A stretch of 64,000 bases of DNA from a virus. The notes below the pieces were generated by a model. The model searched no databases. It was not told the origin of the DNA and saw only the letters and a list, made by a program, of their open reading frames with translations. Position 1 is the stretch's first letter, and the number at the start of each line of letters is the position of its first letter. Positions 54,239 to 62,457 of the stretch are shown one piece after another. The stretch is taken from the IMG/VR virus record IMGVR_UViG_3300007511_001999, positions 1-64,000 of that record; one strand, written 5' to 3'. Made by a program: the position numbers and the translations under genes.

Positions 54239-55174
54239 TCATTCAACCCATTTTGTAGACTTTTTAAGTTCAACAAGCTGCTCATCCTTAATCGAATAAG
54301 AATAGGCAGCACCAGGGAAGGCGCCCGTATGCACATCAACAACATATTGTTCAATTGCCATCTTAGCTAAAACAAGAAGGCCGTCGCCGCGTTCTTTGCG
54401 ACCAAGCTGTCGAAGGTCTCCCGCGGCCGAGAGATAGTCAGTAAATTTGCCAACAACCTCAGGAATATAACACTTGGCAAACCACGGCCTAAAGGACTGA
54501 TAAAATCCCATTAAATCATGCATGATAACAAGCTGGCCGTCAACTCCGGCGCCGGCTCCGATTCCATAAATGGGAATTTCAAGTTGCGCAGCGATTTGGG
54601 CTGCAGGCTCGGCCGGCATAGCCTCTAGCAAGATTGCAAAGGCTCCTGCTTCCTGAAGTGCCAACGCATCCTCAAGGGTGGCTTCGAAGCTTTTAATTGT
54701 TTTACCCTGAACACGATAGCCGCCGAAAGAAGTGGTGCTCTGAGGGGTGAGGCCGAGATGACCCACTACTGGAATTCCTGCGTCGACGATGGCGCGGACT
54801 CGCGACGCAACGCGGAGGCCACCTTCGAGCTTAATTGCATCTGATGCGCATTCCTTAACGAATCGCAGCGCGTTTCGCACTGCCTCTTCGTCGCTGACCT
54901 CATAAGACCCTTGGGGCATATCCCCTACGATAAAGGTGTTGGGGGCGCCCCGTCGAGCGGACGAGGCCATGAACACCATTTCATCCATTGTGACCGGGTT
55001 AGTGGTGTCATATCCTAGTTGAACCATTCCGCCGGAGTCACCTACAAGAATCATGTCGACTCCCGCTTCTTCGGTGACCTGAGCAAATGGTAGATCATAG
55101 GCGGTGATCCAAGTGAGTGGTGTACCATTTTTCTTCATGGATACAAAATCTAGTATTGTTTTCTTTGTTGCCAT
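54239..55174 (-). CDS. panB: 3-methyl-2-oxobutanoate hydroxymethyltransferase-like (PanB)
   Basis: A 311-residue protein with the complete PanB pattern. PanB adds a hydroxymethyl group from methylene-tetrahydrofolate to a 2-oxo acid (ketoisovalerate to ketopantoate). Seen in order: 'GDSGGMVQLGYDTTNPVTM' (metal-binding Asp), 'FIVGDMPQGSYEVS' (second Asp), 'AIKLEGG' (Lys, Glu), 'AILLEAMPAEPAAQIA' (catalytic Glu) and 'IGAGAGVDGQLVIMHDLMG'. All key residues appear intact. A strong AAGGAGG precedes the ATG (complement of 55179-55185). It sits between the acetolactate-synthase-like gene and a sugar reductase. No panC, panD or ilv genes are near, which argues against pantothenate synthesis. It may build a branched or hydroxymethylated acid used in glycan decoration; this is inference. 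Confidence 0.85.
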   Translation of the reverse strand: MATKKTILDFVSMKKNGTPLTWITAYDLPFAQVTEEAGVDMILVGDSGGMVQLGYDTTNPVTMDEMVFMASSARRGAPNTFIVGDMPQGSYEVSDEEAVRNALRFVKECASDAIKLEGGLRVASRVRAIVDAGIPVVGHLGLTPQSTTSFGGYRVQGKTIKSFEATLEDALALQEAGAFAILLEAMPAEPAAQIAAQLEIPIYGIGAGAGVDGQLVIMHDLMGFYQSFRPWFAKCYIPEVVGKFTDYLSAAGDLRQLGRKERGDGLLVLAKMAIEQYVVDVHTGAFPGAAYSYSIKDEQLVELKKSTKWVE

Positions 55175-56961
55175 TATTCCTCCTTAAGTGGCGTGACTAT
55201 CATATTCTCAAAAAATTCTTCTCTGTCCAGAAAAGGAAACATATCTTCCAGGGGTCTAGAAATGAGTCTTCCGTCTGGGAGCTTCTTTGAGCCAATAGTT
55301 GGCAAGACCGCGTCCCACTTTTTACACATCACCTCACAGATCACCGGACCTTTGTATTCTAACACCCTTTTAACGCTTCTTTTAAGGCCTTTAAGCTTCG
55401 AAGTTCTAAAATACTTGATGCCATAAGCATTTGCTATTTTTTGAAAATTGGGAAATGACACTCCGGAGTCTTCGTCTGTGCCGATAAACCTATCCTCAAA
55501 AAATTTTCTTTGTGTTGTGCGAATAGAAAGATAGCCATTGTTATTCCAAACAAAGATCTTCACTGGAAGTTGATTATGGACGATCGTTTGCAGTTCCTGT
55601 ATATTACTCTGAAATGAGCCGTCGCCGGTGATTCCTATTACATCTTTCTTACCGCGGGCAATACAGGCGCCAATACTTGCCGGGAGAGTAAAGCCCATGT
55701 CGGCCTGTCCCCCTGATGTAATATAGCGCTGCTGGTCTGTCACCTGAAGCGCCTGCGATGTTACATAAAAGGCGGAGCCGGCGTCTGACACCACCACATC
55801 ATCGGGGCGCATCGAGTCGGACAGCACCTTCATAAAAGCATAAAGACTAATTCCGTCTTCATCGCTTTCAAAGTGCTCCGGAAGAGAGACTGGCCATTTT
55901 GTTTTCCAGGCCAAGCATTTCTGAGCCCACGGGGTGGGGGCCGGAGGAAAGCCGGCCTTGAGCAAAAACTCTTTGGCATCTGCTACAATCAGGTGATCCA
56001 CCCGAACCGTGTTTTTCTGGTGTTCAAACTTGTCGATGTCAACAACAATAAGCTTGGCTTCCCGACCAAATAACTCGTATCGATAACCAGTGACTGGAAC
56101 CCCCAATCGCGTGCCTATAGCCAAAATTACATCGGCATTTTGCATAGCAAAGTTGGCAGCTCGGTTTCCTTTAATCCCTACTCGGCCAATGTTGAGGGGA
56201 TCATCAGAGGATAAAAGATCTGCAGCTAAATATGTGTTAACCACCGGGATGTTATGGAGATGTACGAACTTTGAAAAAATGTCCTTTGCGCCGGAGAGGC
56301 GGATTCCGTTCCCAGCGAGGATTACTGGGCGCTCGGCTTGTGCAAGATATCGACTAACAGCCGCAAGATCTTCTACCTCAGGAATATAAGACTCCTTTTC
56401 AGGCACAAAGCGCGGTAATTCGGACGGTTCAATCAGAGCGGCCTGGACATCCATAGGAATATCGAGCCACACCGGGCCGGGCCTTCCGCTGAAAGCTAGG
56501 TGGATTGCTTTATCAATATGAAAAGCGATCATTTCAGGGTCATTAACCAAGACTGCATATTTCGTCAACGACTGAACAATAGCAATAATATTAGCTTCTT
56601 GAACCCCAAGCTGGCGCAAGGGCAAATCAATATTGCCCGTAGCCTGTTCTTTGTTAACTTGTCCGGAAATAAAAAACGTAGGAAGGTTGTCCTGCCAGGC
56701 TTCCAAGAGCCCCGTGATAGTATTAGTGCTTCCACAGCCCGTAGTGGGCATCACAACGCCCATTTTGCCACTGTATTTGCCGTATCCAACAGCTGCCATA
56801 GCAGAAGCCTGTTCGTGGTGACTACAAACGGCTTGAAGTTTGGGATTTTTAGCTACGCCATCGTTTAGGAACATGGCACCCCCACCTGTTAAGGTGAAAA
56901 CGTGTTCAACTCCCAGCTCAACAATACGCTGTGCCACATAATCTGTAACCCGCGTTGGCAC
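55174..56961 (-). CDS. Acetolactate-synthase-like ThDP enzyme (candidate YerE-type)
   Basis: A 595-residue ThDP-dependent enzyme of the acetohydroxyacid synthase family. The activating Glu is residue 50 in 'VCSHHEQASAMAAVGYG'. The ThDP motif 'GITGDGSFQSNIQELQ' lies near residue 445, with 'VWNNNGYLSIRTTQ' after it. Relatives decarboxylate pyruvate or a similar oxo acid and transfer the C2 unit. YerE does this to a CDP-3,6-dideoxy-4-ketosugar in yersiniose A synthesis. The RfbH-like dehydrase, a reductase and PanB are encoded immediately downstream in one co-transcribed block, which favours a sugar-branching role over branched-chain amino acid synthesis. The start is GTG and overlaps the preceding stop by one base (TAGTG). 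A plain host-type acetolactate synthase is the alternative; no small regulatory subunit is present. Confidence 0.78.
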   Translation of the reverse strand: MPTRVTDYVAQRIVELGVEHVFTLTGGGAMFLNDGVAKNPKLQAVCSHHEQASAMAAVGYGKYSGKMGVVMPTTGCGSTNTITGLLEAWQDNLPTFFISGQVNKEQATGNIDLPLRQLGVQEANIIAIVQSLTKYAVLVNDPEMIAFHIDKAIHLAFSGRPGPVWLDIPMDVQAALIEPSELPRFVPEKESYIPEVEDLAAVSRYLAQAERPVILAGNGIRLSGAKDIFSKFVHLHNIPVVNTYLAADLLSSDDPLNIGRVGIKGNRAANFAMQNADVILAIGTRLGVPVTGYRYELFGREAKLIVVDIDKFEHQKNTVRVDHLIVADAKEFLLKAGFPPAPTPWAQKCLAWKTKWPVSLPEHFESDEDGISLYAFMKVLSDSMRPDDVVVSDAGSAFYVTSQALQVTDQQRYITSGGQADMGFTLPASIGACIARGKKDVIGITGDGSFQSNIQELQTIVHNQLPVKIFVWNNNGYLSIRTTQRKFFEDRFIGTDEDSGVSFPNFQKIANAYGIKYFRTSKLKGLKRSVKRVLEYKGPVICEVMCKKWDAVLPTIGSKKLPDGRLISRPLEDMFPFLDREEFFENMIVTPLKEE

Positions 56962-57698
56962 TACTTATCCCCATACCATTTAACACGCCAATAGCCACGG
57001 ATTGTATCATCATAATTGGTTGTTTCTCTGTGCATTCCCCAGGTGGCTTGCCCCGGGTGCCATCGGTAGTTATATCCGAGGTATCTATCCGCCGGGAAAA
57101 TGAATACATTGTTGTCTGCGAGCCGAAAATATAAATGATAATCTGCAGCGCCCAAATATTGTGGATCCCATCGCAAAAGGCCGCGGTCCTTTAGTTTGCG
57201 ACTATACACCATAGTAGGGGTATTCACGGGGCTGTGGTGAAACAATTGTTCTTTGAACTCTGTGAGGCTCTTATAGTTGTGAGCAACCTCTCCCCGAAAG
57301 TCTTCCTCAAGGCCCTGGACTCCGCGAATAGGGCTTTGGAATGCTAATATCTTCGAGGGAGCTTTTGATATGTATTGCATGAAATTTTCTACATACTCTG
57401 GTGTTATATAATCGTCGGCTCCTAAAATAGTAATGTAATCGCCGGTGCTGAGACTAAGTCCTTCTGTAACCGGCTCTTCCCAGGAATACCGATATAGGTT
57501 GGGGGCTGTCGACACAATAAGCGCGGGGTGCGTCTCTTGTACCTTCTTAACAATTTCTAAACTACGATCTGTACTTTCGTTATCTACCAAAATTACTTCG
57601 GTATTTTCATAGGTTTGATTGAGAGCGGATGTGACACACTTCTCAATCCACTTTTCGGCATTGTAACAGGGGATAATAATTGTGACTTTTAAACTCAT
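56961..57698 (-). CDS. GT2-family glycosyltransferase (GT-A)
   Basis: A 245-residue GT2 enzyme. Canonical features: N-terminal 'VTIIIPCYNAEKWIEKCV', 'EVILVDNESTDRSLEIV' and the metal-binding 'ITILGADDYITPEYVENF'. The acceptor domain includes 'DPQYLGAADYHLYFRLAD'. No membrane segment is present, so it is soluble. The acceptor and sugar donor cannot be named. It is the last of four tandem glycosyltransferase genes in transcription order and overlaps the one before it by four bases (ATGA). Confidence 0.8.
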   Translation of the reverse strand: MSLKVTIIIPCYNAEKWIEKCVTSALNQTYENTEVILVDNESTDRSLEIVKKVQETHPALIVSTAPNLYRYSWEEPVTEGLSLSTGDYITILGADDYITPEYVENFMQYISKAPSKILAFQSPIRGVQGLEEDFRGEVAHNYKSLTEFKEQLFHHSPVNTPTMVYSRKLKDRGLLRWDPQYLGAADYHLYFRLADNNVFIFPADRYLGYNYRWHPGQATWGMHRETTNYDDTIRGYWRVKWYGDK

Positions 57699-58528
57699 TG
57701 CATTAGTCCTATAATAAGGTTAGGGATCTCTTCTCTTTTAGATCTCATCTTTTCAACCAGGTCTACACCCTTCAGCTCAAACCAATCCTCTTGGGTGGCC
57801 CCAACTAGTTTGTTGGTAATCACCTTCATTCCCATCATGCGACTTTCCACAACAATCCGAGAAAGCGTCTCCGGAGTCTGCGGGAAAAATACCAACGTAT
57901 CATTTTCTCCCAGTTGGTCTAAAAATTTATGGTAGTCATTTCCAGAGCACAGAGTGTATTCTCGGTCCGTCGCCTTGCAGTATCTCACTGCTGTTGGGGT
58001 ATTTTTATGTGCGATCGGTGAATCTAGTATTGCACACTTATTTTGTTTATCACGAAGAGCTAAAGTTTCCAACATCTGCAGCGCGCTTTCGGTCCAAAGA
58101 TTTCCCCCGACACTTTCAATATTGTCGAGCTTCAAGTTTCTTTTAACTATATTAGCATGAAAGGTGCTTTGACACAAGACCTTCCTTGCTTTTTGGTAAA
58201 ACTCTACGTTTATCAGGTCATAGGCCGGCGCAGTAAAATTCTTATAGCGCGCAGGATCTCTGGTTTTTAGATATTTGTGATCATGCTCATAGATTACATA
58301 ATTTTTAGACTTGAGGGCTTCTCGGGATTGTTGAGAAAGGCCTAAAAAGTTAGCTACAATAAATAATTTTGCGCCGCAGGTACTAATGTATGATGCATCA
58401 ACTTGTTGACTTTTCTTTGCCTCAACAGTCTGGCCCTTTGCGCGAAGAAGTTCAATCAATTCTTGATTATTAAGTTCACCGCCGCCCATAATTTCATGAG
58501 CAAAAAAGTCGGCTATAAAAACAATCAT
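57695..58528 (-). CDS. GT4-like glycosyltransferase, short form
   Basis: A 277-residue protein with the Rossmann-like layout of GT-B glycosyltransferases. The N-terminus 'IVFIADFFAHEIMGGGELNN' has the glycine loop typical of GT4, and the C-terminus carries a degenerate E-x7-E ('PETLSRIVVESRMMGMKVI'). A segment 'RKVLCQSTFHANIVKRNL' fits the acceptor-side domain. At this length it is shorter than GT4 enzymes (around 380), so the linker or one domain is reduced. It overlaps the GT2 gene by four bases (ATGA). Substrate unknown. Confidence 0.65.
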   Translation of the reverse strand: MIVFIADFFAHEIMGGGELNNQELIELLRAKGQTVEAKKSQQVDASYISTCGAKLFIVANFLGLSQQSREALKSKNYVIYEHDHKYLKTRDPARYKNFTAPAYDLINVEFYQKARKVLCQSTFHANIVKRNLKLDNIESVGGNLWTESALQMLETLALRDKQNKCAILDSPIAHKNTPTAVRYCKATDREYTLCSGNDYHKFLDQLGENDTLVFFPQTPETLSRIVVESRMMGMKVITNKLVGATQEDWFELKGVDLVEKMRSKREEIPNLIIGLMQ

Positions 58529-58530
58529 AA

Positions 58531-59814
58531 TTAGTCATGTACTTCGAGATCAAACCCCTCAAGCCACACATCAACATCTAGTTCAGACTCATCAACAATA
58601 AGCGATACAAATTTAGCATATTGCCCTTCTTTACTAAAGTTTTCAAATACATACTTCTGGAGTGCTTTGGCTTGGTTTTTAAAGTGAACTGGCTTATTGA
58701 CAATGTCTCGCAGCGCGCGACGGTACGAGGTTTCTTTGGCATACGTCCACATAGAGTCCGCCTGAATGACTCCCTCCCATCGGGCAGCTTCCTGTACTGG
58801 GGCAAGATCATAGTCCACCCGAGCAACTCGTGGGACTTGCTTACCTTTCTTATTGGGGCGACAAATGAAGTCCATCTGTCCTCCCCATGTAACTGTTACA
58901 ATTGGAAGACCATTATACGCAGCCTCAAAAAGTGGCAAACCAAAACCTTCTCCATGAGACAGGCTAATTAGCGCCTGCATGGTGGGATGCTGGTAGAGCC
59001 ACGTCATCTGTTCTTCGGAGAGTTGTCCGTGCACTAAATAAATCTTGCACTTCCGTTCTGGAAAGTCATGAATCAAAGCTTCGAGGCGACGCTTGGTGTG
59101 GACGCGGTCCAAAATACTTTCGTTTGCCGAATTCAACTTTAATACAAGACCCACATCTTCATCATCATAAAACTCACTACAAAAAGCGCGAACTGTTTGC
59201 TCGACGTTCTTCCGGATTCCCCACTGTTTCACACATAAAAAGTTTTTAGTCGTTTCAAAAGGAATATCGAGACCATCCGGATCTGGTGGGATATCTTTAA
59301 CCGGATAACTAATAAACTCTACTGGCTTTGTTACACGCCAGCCCTTTATAACCTCACCCGTCTGGGGGTTGGGTACATCATATGTTGTTTTTTCAATGAC
59401 CTTTTTAGAGTGACTCGAAATAGTAATCACCCTATCCATCGTGTTGTTGATCATCTCGATCCACTGGGGAGCAATTTTATTTGTTTCGATGCCGGCAGTA
59501 TATCCTATATTAATGGGAGCAATTCTCTCGAATTCGTTAGGAATTGTTACCTGAAACGACATATCAAATTGGGGGGCCTGCTCCTGTTCATTACAGTGTT
59601 GCACGTACTGATTTGTTTTGAGGATTAGCGAGTCTAGCCATTGGCGCTCTTCGCTGTGTTCCGCTATCATGCCCGTGTTTCCCCAAGGAATATTAATAAG
59701 ATAAATGTCAAATAGATCTTCGCGGGAACGCATTGATCGTAACGAAAAGCGAGATTGCTCTCCATAACCAGACCGCGACAGGGCCGGTGCTTTCACCAGG
59801 ATTTTTTTCTTCAT
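58531..59814 (-). CDS. GT4-family glycosyltransferase
   Basis: A 427-residue GT4-like enzyme. The signature 'HGEGFGLPLFEAAYNGLPIV' holds the E-x7-E motif that binds the donor nucleotide sugar, and 'NFLCVKQWGIRKNVEQTV' precedes it as in other GT4 proteins. The N-terminus 'KILVKAPALSRSGYGEQSRF' resembles a glycosyltransferase family member with a Gly-rich loop. Its ATG overlaps the preceding stop by one base. It is probably soluble. With its paralogue-like neighbour it may add successive sugars. Confidence 0.78.
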   Translation of the reverse strand: MKKKILVKAPALSRSGYGEQSRFSLRSMRSREDLFDIYLINIPWGNTGMIAEHSEERQWLDSLILKTNQYVQHCNEQEQAPQFDMSFQVTIPNEFERIAPINIGYTAGIETNKIAPQWIEMINNTMDRVITISSHSKKVIEKTTYDVPNPQTGEVIKGWRVTKPVEFISYPVKDIPPDPDGLDIPFETTKNFLCVKQWGIRKNVEQTVRAFCSEFYDDEDVGLVLKLNSANESILDRVHTKRRLEALIHDFPERKCKIYLVHGQLSEEQMTWLYQHPTMQALISLSHGEGFGLPLFEAAYNGLPIVTVTWGGQMDFICRPNKKGKQVPRVARVDYDLAPVQEAARWEGVIQADSMWTYAKETSYRRALRDIVNKPVHFKNQAKALQKYVFENFSKEGQYAKFVSLIVDESELDVDVWLEGFDLEVHD

Positions 59815-61064
59815 TATAAAACCTCAACTCCATATGATTTGTAGCCAGCTCTATTATCCCAGGAGCCCTTTTCGTCATAAATTTTAGTAAGCAACGTATC
59901 CCATCGGTCCAAGAACGTTTCAAAATTGAACTGCTTAAGAACATATTCACGGCCTAGGCGCCCGAGTTCATCCCGCTCTTCCTGGGATTTATAGAACATC
60001 TCTTTCATCGCAGCGACGACTGCTTCCTCAGAAAGTCGATCCTCATAAATATAAGGTACATTCTGTGATCCAATTACCGCTTTCGAGACGGGCTCGATGC
60101 CAATTCCAAAAGTAGTAGTACCATCCGTAATTTGATCTTGCATTCCTCCGGTAAGATTCACAATGATGGGCTTCTCACAAGCCAAAGATTCCAAAGTAGC
60201 CAAGCCAAAGCCTTCTGCATCAGAAATATTGATAGTGCAGTCAATAGCGTTATACAACATTGCCAATCCGGGGGTGTCCATTTTCTCTCTAGAAAAAAGT
60301 ACCTGGCCGCTAGTTAGTCCAAGCTCAGAAATAATCGCATTTAGATCCTGCCCGTTGGGGTCCTTAGGTTCCGTATGCATAATGAGAGATGCCTTGTCAT
60401 GACCTACTTCATCGAGGAACGTTTTAAACCAAAAAATAAGGCTTCCGGATTGTTTTCGGCGCGCGTTGCGATTGTTCCAGAAAAAGTAAAACTTATTCTC
60501 ATCAAAGCGCTCTTGGGTAAAGCGAGATACCACCTCTGGTTCTAGCTTCTTAAAAATATCTGTATCTACTGCATGCGGGAGGTACGAAGACTCGACCTCA
60601 GGCGCGACGTTCTGAACAATATCATATGTAAGCTTAGAGATACAAGCTACATGATCATTTGAATCATAGTATGGTTTGTTGAATTTAGGGTAAGGGTAGT
60701 TGTCCCAGACATGATAATAGACCATTGGAACCTGGGGCCGAATTTCATTTTCGATTCCCCAAAGCCACTCATAAAAGCGCGGATCTGTCATAAACCACAA
60801 GATATCTGGCTTCTGCTGGCCAATCATTGCGCGGACTTGATCGGCGGACCCATATCCATCAACGGGCCAAATAATCCAATCCTCCCCCCACTTTTCTGTT
60901 TTTTGTGGGTTGTGGTCTGGATGAGAAATTGCTCCTCCAAACGACACAAATTCATACTTGCCGGTTTTAAGCATGCCCTCAATCATATATTTAGTTTGAG
61001 TGCCCACCCCGGAAGGCGAAAGAGGGTGATCGCTGATCGTAAAGATCTTAATTTTATCTGACAT
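59814..61064 (-). CDS. GT4-family glycosyltransferase
   Basis: A 416-residue GT4 enzyme. Motifs: the N-terminal 'IFTISDHPLSPSGVGTQTKY', 'YFFWNNRNARRKQSGSLIFW' in the donor domain and the E-x7-E segment 'DAEGFGLATLESLACEKPII'. The C-terminus ends with a helical Lys/Gln-rich region. It is the first glycosyltransferase gene after the nuclease gene (9-base gap) and starts the sugar module. Donor and acceptor are unknown. Confidence 0.8.
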   Translation of the reverse strand: MSDKIKIFTISDHPLSPSGVGTQTKYMIEGMLKTGKYEFVSFGGAISHPDHNPQKTEKWGEDWIIWPVDGYGSADQVRAMIGQQKPDILWFMTDPRFYEWLWGIENEIRPQVPMVYYHVWDNYPYPKFNKPYYDSNDHVACISKLTYDIVQNVAPEVESSYLPHAVDTDIFKKLEPEVVSRFTQERFDENKFYFFWNNRNARRKQSGSLIFWFKTFLDEVGHDKASLIMHTEPKDPNGQDLNAIISELGLTSGQVLFSREKMDTPGLAMLYNAIDCTINISDAEGFGLATLESLACEKPIIVNLTGGMQDQITDGTTTFGIGIEPVSKAVIGSQNVPYIYEDRLSEEAVVAAMKEMFYKSQEERDELGRLGREYVLKQFNFETFLDRWDTLLTKIYDEKGSWDNRAGYKSYGVEVL

Positions 61065-61073
61065 TTTTGTTCC

Positions 61074-61853
61074 TTATCTACAATGTTCTGTTTTGTAAAG
61101 TTTGCAACGATACGGCTTTTCGCAAGACAGACGATTTTTAATTGAGAATCGTTTAGAAATATTATAAATGGCTTGGTATAGAAGTTTAAGGGCGTTCTCG
61201 GTTTTTTTCTCACCGCTCGTTACTCTAAATATCTCTACACGATCTTTTTTAGCCGTTCTTTTTAGTAATGCAAAGTGAGTTTCTACGTTTTCGGGGTCGA
61301 TTTTGTGCTTTAAGCAAAAGAAATGTTTATATAGAGTCAATTGATAGGTGACTATTTTCTGGCTCTTGCGGCGGGAGTCCCAGCCCCATGAGCACGTCTT
61401 CCAATCAAAAAGATGATATGTGTCGCCCACCTTAACTACAGCATCTACAAAGCCCTTAAAATGAATATTAAAATCTTCAATCGGCACATAAAGCTTCTCC
61501 TCCGAAGAAAACACTTCATAGTCACCGAAATAAGCTGCAAGAGCTTCATCAATTTGCGCCAAGATTTCAGGACCACATGATTTCATTTGCTCCACATTCT
61601 TAGGATCAACTTCGATGTTTTTTTCCATCAGCTCCTGCAGCTGCTTATCAAAGCCTATCTGGAATAACTCCTTTTCGTCAATGTCCTCTTTTAGAAGCTT
61701 CTTCTCGCAGACTTCATGTATTGCGGTTCCAAATGCCGTATGTTCGTTCCCCTCAAAGGAGGAGACCCTCTCAATCCAAGTTTTTTTATGGTAATGGGGG
61801 CATGTTGCCCAGTCTTTTAGTTCGGAATAGGATATGTGTTCACGCGTCGTCAT
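61074..61853 (-). CDS. PD-(D/E)XK nuclease, RecB/Cas4-like with candidate Fe-S cysteines
   Basis: A 259-residue nuclease-like protein. The N-terminal 'SYSELKDWATCPHYHKKTW' and 'AFGTAIHEVCEKKL' are typical of RecB-family/Cas4-like domains. The catalytic core is 'FKGFVDAVVKVGDTYHLFDWKTC' in spirit: Asp in FVDA and Asp/Lys in 'LFDWKTC'. Three C-terminal cysteines (Cys-x5-Cys-x7-Cys in 'LSCEKPYRC...EHC') plus the N-terminal Cys of 'ATCPHY' could bind an Fe-S cluster, as in Cas4 and AddB. The frame opens at a TTG, but ATG 61853 is a better start. A role in recombination or DNA end processing is likely; there is no CRISPR array near it. Confidence 0.7.
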   Translation of the reverse strand: MTTREHISYSELKDWATCPHYHKKTWIERVSSFEGNEHTAFGTAIHEVCEKKLLKEDIDEKELFQIGFDKQLQELMEKNIEVDPKNVEQMKSCGPEILAQIDEALAAYFGDYEVFSSEEKLYVPIEDFNIHFKGFVDAVVKVGDTYHLFDWKTCSWGWDSRRKSQKIVTYQLTLYKHFFCLKHKIDPENVETHFALLKRTAKKDRVEIFRVTSGEKKTENALKLLYQAIYNISKRFSIKNRLSCEKPYRCKLYKTEHCR

Positions 61854-62457
61854 TAAGTATATTATCAATCTTTTGGTAGAGTACGGGGCTCACAGCTTTT
61901 ACAAGGCCCGGGCCATCGAGAAAGAACTTCTCGAACCCGTTGGCAAAGTATTCCTGAATGGAAGTGGCGCCGTACGGTGAAGCAAAGAGGCCCATTGTCA
62001 AATTGAGCAGCATAGGATATCCTACCACACTCGATAGGAATTCGTCAAACTTTTTATTATATTCAGTCTGATCATAAAGGAGCGGATTTATCTCAAATCC
62101 TTCTGCTTCTAGGATGTCTCTCAAGCGGCGACGCTTACCAAGGAATTCTTGTAAAAGATTATCGTCGTAAATTTCCCAGCCGCGGTCTTCTTCTAAAGAG
62201 TGGGCCACCTCATGTATAAAGTTCTCTAAGATATCAAAGTTGGTGGGCTCATCCCCTGTAATATATATAGCGCTGTTAGCGTACGCAGCATTGCGGCCAT
62301 CTAACTCCTTAAACTTACCAATATATACCACCTCTACATTCCGTAAAAGATTTGGAGGAAGCACCTCTTCAACCTCTTGACAGAAAACAGGTATATCGAC
62401 TGCCGGCGAAGGCGCAGATAGTATAAAAACTGGAATATTGTAAATGTAATATTCCAT
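61840..62457 (-). CDS. Putative zinc metalloprotease, HExxH type
   Basis: A 205-residue protein with a clear zinc-protease motif, 'FIHEVAHSLEE' (His82, Glu83, His86), and a probable third zinc ligand in 'SIQEYFANGFEKFF' near residue 171. This is a gluzincin-like arrangement. No signal peptide or membrane segment is visible, so it should act in the cytoplasm or in the virion. It overlaps the nuclease gene by about 14 bases. Possible roles include head or tail protein processing or cleavage of a host target, none of which the sequence shows directly. Confidence 0.65.
   Translation of the reverse strand: MEYYIYNIPVFILSAPSPAVDIPVFCQEVEEVLPPNLLRNVEVVYIGKFKELDGRNAAYANSAIYITGDEPTNFDILENFIHEVAHSLEEDRGWEIYDDNLLQEFLGKRRRLRDILEAEGFEINPLLYDQTEYNKKFDEFLSSVVGYPMLLNLTMGLFASPYGATSIQEYFANGFEKFFLDGPGLVKAVSPVLYQKIDNILNDDA

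Noticed and set aside
54239-56961. PanB and acetolactate-synthase-like genes as host pantothenate/branched amino-acid operon contamination
   Set aside because: No panC, panD, ilvC or ilvN is adjacent, the genes overlap phage-style with sugar genes, and strand and spacing are continuous with the rest of the phage.
61074-61853. Cas4-like nuclease as a sign of a CRISPR system
   Set aside because: No repeat-spacer array or other Cas protein was seen; RecB-type nucleases are common in phages.
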